The notes beneath the pieces were generated by a model that was not told the origin of the DNA, made no database searches, and saw only the letters and a program-made list of their open reading frames with translations. Positions 30,578-38,912 of a DNA stretch of 38,912 bases are shown piece by piece. The stretch is from Acanthamoeba sp. SK_2022b. Taxonomy: Eukaryota > Discosea > Longamoebia > Acanthamoebidae. The first letter of the stretch is position 1. The number at the start of each line of letters is the position of its first letter. The stretch covers positions 1 to 38,912 of the forward strand of contig JANDJZ010000409.1 of the NCBI GenBank assembly GCA_027943245.1, in the 5' to 3' direction. Position numbers and translations under genes: made by a program.

Positions 30578-32616
30578 ATGAGGCGCACGATTTCCTTGGC
30601 ATCTTCCAGCTCCTCCCTCTTCGTCGCGCGCGGCAGGTTTGCCGCTCTCGGCTCGTGCAGAAGCCTCGCCACCGGGTACAACCCCAATCCATAATCTTCC
30701 CCTTGGCAATTCTTTATTTTTTTTTTGAAGTTGAAAAATATAATCGTCTTCATGCCGGCCCGGAGCTCGTCTATTCTGGTCTTGGAATGCTCAACTTCAA
30801 AATCTCAGATTTAAATCCTGCTCGGCAGCAACGACTGATTGTGATTCGACTCACCCTGCAGGGTGCCGCCACCAAAGGAAGGAGTGGACTGGGAGAGCAT
30901 GGGCTTCAACCTCAGCAAGACCGACTTCATGTACCTGGCCAACACGCCCAGGGGCAGCGACTTCAGCCGGTACGCCTCCTCCGTTCTTCTCCCCTTCTCT
31001 CATTGCCGCCGGAGCTCACCTCCCTTTCCGTTTGCCCCCCTGGCTCCATGCGTGTCTGCGCGTGTCCGGCGTTGTGGGTCCACACAGAGGCGAGATCATG
31101 AAGTACGGGCCGCTCTCGCTGGAGCCTGCGGCGACCGTCTTCTCCTACGGCCAGTCTCTGTTCGAGGGGCTCAAGGGTAACCCCACCCACCTCTTGCCAT
31201 TAGCGCGCATGCCCAGAGCGGAGGCACGAGCGTAATCTCAATAATAATTATAATAATCCTCCGATCTTAGTGCGGGTATATCTCCGCTCCCTCCGGTTGT
31301 AAACGCTCACGCACGCACGCACGCACGCACGCACGCACATGCGCACATACAGCTTTCCGAACGGCCAACAACCGAATTGTGGTCTTCCGGCCGACGGAGA
31401 ACTGCAAGCGAATGAACGAGGGCGCCGCCCGCTTCCTCATGTCCCCCATCCCCGAGGGTGCGTTGCACCACCTTCCTCTTCGCACACGCGTGCTCCGCCG
31501 CCGATCGGTTGACCTTGAGCCCCTCTCCTCCACAGATGTGTTCATGCACGGCATCAAGGAGACCATCAAGGCCAACGCGCACTACGTGCCCCCATTCGGC
31601 AAGTACGAGCACCGCTCCCCGTAGCGCGCACAACCGGCAAATCGCGTCTCGCTCCTTGCCCTCTCGCTCACCACACACGCGCGTGCACTCAGGGGCGCGC
31701 TCTATCTGCGCCCCATCATCTTTGGTAGCGCGCCGGCGCTGGGCGTGGCGCCCTCGCCCGCCTACACCTTTGTCATCTACGCCTCGCCCGTGGGCAACTA
31801 CTTCAAGGGCGGCATCAAGGGCATCCACCTCATCACCGCCGAGGACGTCCACCGGTGCGCCTCTCCCCCTCCCCTCCCCGTTCCAGTCTTTCGCTTCGCT
31901 CTTTGCCTCATGTTCGTTCTTTGTTTGAATACGTCAGAGCGGCGCCCAAGGGAGCCGGTTCGGTGAAGGCGGCCGGGAACTACGCCCCGTGCTTCCAGAT
32001 CCAGCAGGCCTCGAAGAAGGCCGGCTACGACGAGGTGCTGTTCCTCGACGCCAAGGAGGACAAGTACGTGGAGGAGGCCGGCGCCTCGAACTTCTTCTGC
32101 GTGACGCCCGACAACACAATCCACACCCCCGCGCTCAAGGGCACCATCCTGCCCGGCGTCACTCGCAAGAGCCTCATCCACCTCGCCCGCCAAAAGGGCA
32201 TCACGGTATGCCGCACACGGCCACACGCTGCGCACACATGACTGCACCGCGCGGGGTCTCTGCTCGGCGCTCACGCTGCGCGGCCCGTGCTCCCAGGTGA
32301 ACGAGGGCTCGGTGAGCATCGACACGGTGTGTCAGGCCAAGGAGGCCTTCTGCTCGGGCACCGGCGCCTCGGTGACGCCCGTCGCCTCCGTGACCTACAA
32401 GGGCAACAAGTATCTCTTCAACAACGGAGAGGCACGTCTGCCCCCCTCGTGATTTTTGCTTCTTCTGTGGGCGATCCCGCTCATCGGTGTGTCTTTTTTC
32501 TGAACCAGGTGGGCAAGGTGACGCGAGACCTCTACGACACGCTCGTGGGCATTCAGACGGAGAAGGTGCCCGACAACTACGGTTGGCTCTACGACCCCTT
32601 CGCCGACAAGCAGTGA
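30578..32616 (+). CDS. Mitochondrial branched-chain amino acid aminotransferase
   Basis: Nine exons: 30578-30675, 30862-30969, 31088-31176, 31353-31457, 31536-31602, 31693-31854, 31938-32205, 32297-32431, 32509-32616 (1140 nt, 379 aa). PLP enzyme (fold type IV) that interconverts Leu/Ile/Val and their 2-oxo acids with glutamate/2-oxoglutarate. Exon 1 is a classic presequence, MRRTISLASSSSSLFVARGRF, Arg/Ser-rich and acid-free, so mitochondrial import is likely. Family blocks are FSYGQSLFEGLK, FRPTENCKRMN, YLRPIIFGSAPALG, YTFVIYASPVGNYF, VKAAGNYA with the Schiff-base lysine just before AAGNYA, LDAKEDKYVEEAG, GTILPGVTRKS and FCSGTGASVTPV. It resembles plant and bacterial branched-chain aminotransferases in length and sequence. 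The eighth intron must start at GC (GAG|GCACGT) to keep frame. Two AATAAA-type signals follow the stop. Confidence 0.92.
31308..31338 (+). repeat. (CACG)n tetranucleotide repeat
   Basis: Nearly eight CACG/ACGC units, within the aminotransferase intron 31177-31352 and just before its acceptor. Confidence 0.9.
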
Positions 32617-32718
32617 ATAACAAAAGCCCTTTTCCCTTCTCCTCACTGCAAATGTGTTATTTACAAAAAATTAAATCGTTTTTTTCCCCTTCAAATCAAT
32701 GGCATTTAATTTTGGTTG

Positions 32719-32724
32719 AATAAA
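32719..32724 (+). terminator. Poly(A) signal AATAAA
   Basis: AATAAA about 100 nt after the aminotransferase stop, in an AT-rich stretch (32620-32790) shared with the 3' end of the convergent PX-PH gene. Confidence 0.45.
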
Positions 32725-32794
32725 TAGATTGTTTTTTTACATTATGAATCAATAAATAATTGGAACTATGTACACTCGGCTGAGCTGTGGCAGA

Positions 32795-34483
32795 TCAAGC
32801 GAAAGAGGTAGCAGACCGGGGGCGGCCGGGATCCTCGCAGGTCTTGGCTTCGACCTCAGCGTTCCTCGCCTGTAGCTTGCGAATCTCCTCCAGTCGCATC
32901 TCCTTCTTCTGCCTCGCCATCGCGACCATCGCCATCTTGCGCGCTCGCCTCTCTTCCATCTCTTTCTCCTTCTCCTCCTTCACCTTGTCGCTGTCCACAT
33001 CGGACTTCTGCTTCGCTTCCTCCTCTTCCTTATCTTCCTCCTTGCTTCCGCCCTTCTTCTCGTCGAGCCGCTGCGCTTCGCCGCCCGTGGCCCACTTGGC
33101 ACAGTGCTCGATGAGGAAGGCGGACACCCCTACCACGGCCTGATCATCGGCCGGCACGTGCGGCAGCCGATCGCACGCCACGATCACCCGCCCAAACACG
33201 CGCGCCAGCTGCTGGCGGATCTGTCCGCTGGCCGCAGACGAACATTCGTCCCGCACGTGCTCCGCGAGTTTGCTCTCTTCATCCTGAACCTGTGCCTCTT
33301 CCCTTTTTCCGTTCAGCTTGTCGACCTCAGCCTTGATGTTGTATTGGTCGCGGTCGGTGGAGGAGGCGGCGACCATGTCGGACAGGGCCTCGACCTGCCT
33401 CTTCATGCTCTCGGCCTTGCGTTGGTGGATCCGCTCGCGCTCCTCGGCCAGCTCGCGTTCTATGAGGGCCGAGTAGCACACCGTCGCGCCGCAGCTGGGC
33501 GAGGCGGTCGTGGTCGCCCCCGCCCCCGCCGTCAACGGCGACGAGGCAGAGTGCTCGTCTTCGTCGATGGACGAGAACGATGAGGAGGCCACGCTCACGC
33601 ACGAGCACGTCGACGAGAGGGACGAGGAGAGGCTCGAGAACGAGGTGGAGGGAGAGGTGTAGGCCTCGTTCATGAGCTCGTCGGACGTGCTGGGCGAGGC
33701 GAAGAGGTTGTCCACGTGCGGGTGGTAGTCGGGGCTGTGGCCGTCGATGGTCGGGCGCCGCTTGAGCACGCGGTACATGTCCCGCCTGCGCTCGCGGTCC
33801 ACCTGCTGCTTGCGCGCCTTGGCCTTGAGGCGCTCGCACCGCTGGCGCTCCTCCTCCTCGCCGCGCAGCTTGTCCTCGGTGGCCCTGCGCTCGCTCTCCA
33901 GCGCACGGGCCTGGCCCAGCCGCACCGCCGTGCGGTCGAGGAACGACAGGAGGCGCAGCATCGTCGCCCGGTTGGCCTGCGGGAGCGACTCCAGCAGCGC
34001 GCCCACTACCCTCACCTTTGCCTCGTCGTTCTGGATGCCTGGCGAGAACGCACCGTCAGCCGCCATTCGTTCACAACAGGAGAGGGGTACGGGCGGGGGA
34101 GGGCCTGTGTTGGAAAAGAGAGAGAGAGAGAGAGAGAGTGACTGGACGTACTGTGCACGGCCACGAAAGAGAGCTGGTGGGAGTGCCCGCAGAGCGGCTC
34201 GAGCCCGTTGCGAGCGGCCGGGGTCAGGAACTTCTTGACCTCGGCCTGCAGCCCCTCGAGGTCGACCTGCGCTTCGTCGTCCTCTGTGACCACATTGGCG
34301 ATTGTGGAGTGAGCAAGTGACCCTATCACATGCGCACATGGGGGTTGTGCAGTACCGGCAAGGCCGTCGAGCAGCTGGTTGATGAACGCGATGCTCTCGT
34401 TCTCCCGGGGCTGCGTGGCCAGGGCGGGCCTCAACCGCACGACGTGGCTGGCCGATCGCAGGCGCGTTGTCTCGGCTGCTCAG

Positions 34484-34558
<75 letters not shown>

Positions 34559-36846
34559 CAAGAGAGAGAGAGAGAGAGAGAGAGACGCCCACAGGTAAGG
34601 TTGTGTGCAGGAATGCGTAAGGAATGCATATACGGTGGCGGCGGTACCCTTGGGCATGCCGATGGGGAGGGACGGGTGCGAGCTGAAGATGGGCCGGCTC
34701 TGGATGAACGACCCGATGGACCTCTTGCTGCGCGCCACAGCTTCCCTCACGCTCCCCATTCTCTGAATGGGCATCGCCGTCGGAGTCGCGGTCGCTGTAG
34801 TGGCCTCTGGCTTGGCCTCCTCCTTCGTCTGGGGCACGGGCGCCTTCTCCTTCGCGTCGCTTTCCCTCTTCATGAGGGCTTGGGCGGGCTTCAGCCTGAT
34901 GCCGGCGCCCTCGTTGTGGCTCTTGTTGGTGGCGAGGAGCATCGTCTTGCGGTCGATCATGCTCGAGCTCCTCCTGTGCCTGCGCTTGGCGTCTGTGGCC
35001 GCGGGGGCCTCCTCCCCGCCGGTCGGGGTGGCCTGGTTGCCCTGGAGCTTCACGCGCAGCTTGGCGCCATAGTCACTCCCGCTACGCTTAAGGACGCGGT
35101 AGACGTCACGTTCGTCAGCGCTCTTGTGGAGTGGACCGACCTTGGTCGAGTCGAGGTCTCTGTCGTTCTTCTTGCTGTGTTCCTTGTGTGACTGTTTCCG
35201 GTCGAGGGCCATCACCACGTTCATGGTCGCCGACTTCTTGTGGCCCTTGTCGCCCTTGCACTCCTTGCCCTTGCCCTCGAACCCGTTGTGGTGGAGCTGG
35301 TGGTGGCTCTTGCGCCTGATGATCACGCTAATGCTCTTGCGGTCGGGCTTCTCGCCGTTGGCGTCGGCCTCGTCGGTGAGCAGTGGAATGTCGGGAATTT
35401 TCTTGCGGACCAACGCGTTGGCGCGACCCAATGCGAAGTTGTTGAGATGCGACACCCACGCTCCCAAGTCCTCCTCTGCCACATCGCATCGGATACGTCA
35501 AACGCCGGCACAAGATCGGAGCTAAAAGAGAGAGACTGGCGGTACCGGAACGAGTGGCGAAGGTGATCGTGCGCTTTTCGGCGTCTTTGCCCTCTCTCTG
35601 CTTGGTCCATGTGAGCTTGAAACAGTGATCGCTTGCCTGTGTTCGTGTCGCGACTTCGCTGGTGAGACCCACAACACGGTTGACCGGGAGCGGAGATCCG
35701 CCTCATCTTACCTTGGCGCCTTCCACGTCTTCGCCCTGGGCCAGTGAGAGTTTGCATCCGATTAGGTCATAGACCTTGATGGGCACCGAATCTTTGGCCG
35801 AAGCAAACTGGAACAGCGCGTTAGTGCCCCTCAGCTGAAAGAAGCGGTCGCGCCACTGCCCCTTCATGTTCCTATAGCGGGAATAGTGATGAGCGGAGCG
35901 GAATAAACAGAGGTGAAGGGTGATGTCGTGGCGTACATGGCAAGATAGCCAGAGAGACGGACGTCGAGTCCGATCAGACCGCCCTCGGCCACGCCCTGCA
36001 TGCCCTTGTCCGTGGCGTACGACAGCACTTCGCCGCGAGGCGAGGTCTTGGGCTCAGGCGCCTCGCCCGGTTCGCCCAGCTGGCAGATCGTGTCGAGGAA
36101 GGGCTGGAGGATGTGCATGTACTCTGGGCATTCGATGACGCAAGAGTTAGCGTTGGCCTACGCGTAGAGATAAAAACTGGCGCACGGCATGAATGAGCGC
36201 GGAGAGTGGGTGCACACCGTTGAGGGGCTGCTTGCCGGCCGATAGGAAGTGGTCGAGTTCGAGGCTGGTGCGAAGTTGCGGTTCGGAGAAGGCGCCGATA
36301 AGGTAGCACTGCAGCTTGCGGTGCACTCGGCTGATCACCATGGGCGAGGGGGCCGAGCGGAGCTTCTTCCTACAAGCCGCAGCACATCCCGAGGTGAGCC
36401 AAGTCTCATGATTCAAGCAGGCCGTGCACATGCGACCCACGTACCCTTTCGGAAGGCGGAGGCTCTGCCTCTTGACGGCGTAGGCGAACTTGTCCTTCAA
36501 CTGCACAAAGCAAGTTAGAAAAGGTGAGGCGGGAAACAGGGGAAGGAGGTAGAGTGCCAAGTCCAACCTTGGCATGGAGGGCAGCGAAAAGGGAGTGTGG
36601 TCGTAGAACGACCCACTGGTCCTGGCCTCGGCTCACCATGATCTGGAACACCTGCAAAGAGGGGCAAGTGCATGTAACGTCAGCCTGTGCGGAATGGGCC
36701 GATAGAATGAATGCGCAGCGGAGGCCAGGGAGAGGAGATGATACTGTGTAGGGTTTGGAAGAGGAGCCATCGGCCCTCAGTTCGGTGCCAAAGAGGATGG
36801 CGCTTGTGTAAGTATCAGACGATAGGCTCGTCGTGATGGACGCCAT
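32795..36846 (-). CDS. PX-PH-RhoGAP-like protein (Bem3-like layout)
   Basis: Eleven exons on the minus strand: 36846-36745, 36651-36568, 36500-36445, 36369-36218, 36123-35937, 35871-35712, 35636-35546, 35475-34648, 34475-34356, 34283-34152, 34038-32795 (3156 nt, 1051 aa), with all phases closing. The PX domain spans about 1-130: PYTVFQIMV, QWVVLRPHSLFAALHAKL, then LRLPK and PMVISRVHRKLQCYL...LDHFLSAGK. The PH domain spans about 185-300: LSGYLAMNMKGQWRDRFFQLRG, CFKLTW, ITFATRSEEDLGAWVSHLNNF. A basic Ser/Lys-rich linker follows. From about 554, RLRSASHVVRLRPA, LQAEVKKFLTP and VRVVGALLESLPQANRATML resemble RhoGAP, with an Arg where the finger would sit but without the usual F-R-x-S-G. The C-terminal ~350 residues are charged coiled coil. 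Phosphoinositide-guided Rho regulation at membranes is the likely role; GAP activity is uncertain. Confidence 0.82.
34485..34585. repeat. (AC)n then (AG)n compound microsatellite
   Basis: About 70 nt of AC (34485-34555) followed by about 27 nt of AG (34559-34585), in the intron 34476-34647 of the PX-PH gene. In that gene's sense it reads CT then GT, immediately before the acceptor. Confidence 0.95.
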
Positions 36847-37542
36847 GTTGTGGTGTGGCGATGCTTGAGCTGCTGGCTTTCTTGGTACAGGAAGGGCTTA
36901 GTTGATGACGTGCTCTCGCTCACCGGCCACTACTCGTGAAGCTCTGGGAAGCTGGGACCTGATGGAGCACCGATGGGGGAAGGTGAAGATGGAGCAATGA
37001 TGACAGACTCGGGTGGTCTTTCAGATGGTCTTTATGTATGACTTTTAGGTCCTGCTCCCAGACGGGGGTCCATGCTTGTCTGTGCCAATTCCGGTGAACA
37101 ATCCAGCGTGACCACGACCTGGAGCTTCGGGCACGTCTGTGTTGTCCTTCACCATATTCTCCACCGCACGAGAGCATGGCCGCACACATGTTGCCGGCAC
37201 ATGGCCTGGTGGTCACCAGGAATTTTCTGTGAGTTCAGCCACTGGCCGCAGCGGAGAACAGAAGTCGCCTTGCCCGTTTCGCTCTTTGTAGAAACAAATT
37301 TCAGAGCGACTCTCTCAAAACACAAAACACGTTTGAAACGGAAATGCATGTCGACAGATAATAGTTTGGTCTCCAGAAAGACAGGAGGCGAGGCAATACT
37401 TGGCGAGCGGTAGTGAGCGAAGGGCGAAAGGAGGGGACCCGCCGCATCGCGTACTGCCTCCCTGAGCAGATTGTTCCTCCTATTTTGAAATCTTTATTGT
37501 TTAATAATCAAATATTATTGCGATCACTTCTTAAGGTGCCCA
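36847..37542. other. Divergent intergenic region
   Basis: About 700 nt between the start of the PX-PH gene (-) and the DENN gene (+). An AT-rich stretch (about 37480-37530) immediately precedes the DENN start. Short open frames here have no recognisable motifs. Confidence 0.45.
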
Positions 37543-38780
37543 ATGCTGCCTGCGCCTTCACGCCTGTTTGACTACGTCGTCGTGGTCGCGCTGCGTCCCG
37601 ACCGGCGCGATGCCACCTCGCCGCCCATCGTCAAGCCCCACCTCCGCTACCGCTTTCCGCCTCTACAGGGGCGAGGCGTGACAGGCCCCCCCGCCGCAGG
37701 CGAAGGCAATGCCGCTGCCGGCGCAGAGCCGGGAAGCACGCCAAGCGGCGAGCCCGCCAGCCGTGGGCTTCGACCCACTCCCCAGCGAGGCCCGCTGCCC
37801 ACGCCGACCGCGGCGGGTGGCCTCGATGCGCGTCAGCTGCGCGAGCGACAGAAGGCGGCCGAGGAGGAGCGAAAGCTGTACAAGGCGGTCAAGAAGTTCT
37901 GCTTCCCCGACCTGCCGCCCGCGCTGTCGCTCTCGGCCTTCATGGCGTCGTTCGCCACGTCGTACGGCCAACAGGGCGAGACCTTCTCGTTCACCCTCAC
38001 CGAGAGCAACGGCGCCAAGCGGTGGGGCTACTGCCTGAGGGCGCCGGGCCCCAGCCACGCGCCCTTCCCGCAGTGCATCTGCATCATCAGCTTCCTGCCC
38101 TGCTTCAGCATCTTCTCGACCATTCTCCAGGAGCTCACCTGCCTCCAGAAGGCCGACGCCGGTCCGTCGCTTCGCTCTCGTCGCGTTTCGCAACTTCGCT
38201 CTTTGTTGCAGCTCGTCTTCCTTTTGGGACCTGACCTCTTCGTTCTTTTCGCTGCAGTGGGCAACACCACGGCGGGCTTTGAGGCCTTCACGCAGTTCTT
38301 GAACGCCATCTACAAGGAGCCGCTGCCGATACCCGGCGGCACGCTTCGCCTTACACTACCTCTCTCCCTCTTCCCGGCGCAGGTACACTGCGTGCAAACT
38401 TCCTCTATATTTTATTTATTGTTTATTATATTTTTTATAATAATTTAATTTTAACGGTCATTTTCCTCTTGCTCGAGCAGCCTGAACCCAGCCACGCGAA
38501 ACCTGGCACGCAGCCTCCCGCACGCGCACCGCGACTGCAGTCGGCCCAGACCAAACAGGTCAACGGTATGGCCACCTGGCGCCATTGCGAGCAAGCAGTG
38601 GGCGGTCTTGTACTGTATCTCTCCTCACTCACGCGCACGCGCACGCACACGATTGCGGTAACGGGTTGCAGGCGACGTCGTCGAGTACGCGTTCACGCGG
38701 CCGGACGACAGCGAGTCCCTGCTGGACCACGTCAACTTTGAGCCGCTGCTTCACTTCCTCGACGCCTCCAACATCGCCAG
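37543..38780 (+). CDS. DENN-domain protein, 5' part only
   Basis: Four exons seen: 37543-38161, 38258-38382, 38481-38565, 38672-38780; the last ends in phase 2 and the gene continues beyond the window. The u-DENN part is LFDYVVVVALRPD...IVKPHLRYRFPP, interrupted by a ~60-residue Gly/Ala/Pro-rich insert, then KKFCFPDLPP, FSFTLTESNGAKRWGYCLR and CICIISFLPCFSIFSTILQEL. The central DENN begins with FLNAIYKEPLPIPGG and continues at VNFEPLLHFLDASNIAR. DENN proteins are guanine-nucleotide exchange factors for Rab GTPases in vesicle traffic. Which Rab and which DENND class cannot be told without the missing 3' part. The fourth intron opens with GTGCGC and runs into a TG microsatellite to the window edge. 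Confidence 0.85.
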
Positions 38781-38830
38781 GTGCGCAGCTTTCTCTTTCT
38801 CCCCTTCTCGTCGCGCGCACGACTCACGAG

Positions 38831-38833
<3 letters not shown>

Positions 38834-38912
<79 letters not shown>
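38834..38912. repeat. (TG)n microsatellite at window end
   Basis: At least 79 nt of TG in the fourth DENN intron, reaching the last base of the window. A repeat of this length is a common place for an assembly to break. Confidence 0.95.

Noticed and set aside
30328..30753. Minus-strand frame with a plausible EELEDAKEIVRLIISKNS stretch
   Set aside because: The plus strand here encodes the aminotransferase presequence exon with correct phase into exon 2, so the minus frame is its shadow.
36847..37542. Short frames between the PX-PH and DENN genes
   Set aside because: None has a recognisable motif, and no set of them can be joined in phase.
1..38912. Bacterial operon, prophage or CRISPR content
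   Set aside because: Every supported gene is interrupted by spliceosomal introns and no spaced direct-repeat array is present; PstS-like domains are exons of a eukaryotic receptor, not a transferred operon.

Overview
This window looks like a gene-dense nuclear segment of a free-living amoeba, most probably Acanthamoeba or a close relative. Coding DNA is GC-rich and introns are short (mostly 60-190 nt) and numerous. There are long intronic CA/TG microsatellites. One gene combines periplasmic-binding-like ectodomains with kinase and cyclase domains, an Acanthamoeba-style architecture. The organism call is inference from these traits; no rRNA or other marker is present. I rebuilt every gene by hand from splice sites, reading-frame phase and family alignment from memory. 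Most exon chains sum to an exact multiple of three.

Layout: thirteen protein genes are supported, in mixed orientation. (1) An importin-alpha-like armadillo protein (-) without an IBB domain and with a frame break. (2) A small secreted allene-oxide-cyclase/dirigent-like barrel protein (+). (3) A ten-exon IQCH/PGM1-like ATP-grasp protein (-). (4) A multi-pass membrane protein with a coiled coil and lysine-rich tail (+). (5) An FKBP-TPR immunophilin (+). (6) A coiled-coil protein with a Cys/His cluster (-). (7) A small acidic orphan protein (-). (8) An ELM2-SANT chromatin protein (+). (9) A very large receptor (+): signal peptide, two PstS-like domains, EGF-like module, membrane helix, TKL kinase, class III cyclase, second TKL kinase. 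(10) An RFX transcription factor (-) with fifteen exons, including a 48-nt microexon. (11) A mitochondrial branched-chain aminotransferase (+). (12) A PX-PH-RhoGAP-like protein (-). (13) The 5' part of a DENN-domain protein (+), cut by the window end.

How they fit together: this is ordinary eukaryotic gene order, not an operon or island. Genes 9, 12 and 13 are signalling and membrane-traffic functions, 8 and 10 are nuclear regulators, and 11 is a metabolic enzyme. The stand-out locus is gene 9, which places phosphate-binding-protein-like sensing domains outside the cell and a kinase-cyclase-kinase cassette inside. Splice donors are mostly GTACGN/GTGCGN rather than GTAAGT. Two introns begin with GC, both reading GCACGT. 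No tRNA, rRNA, transposon or CRISPR array was recognised.
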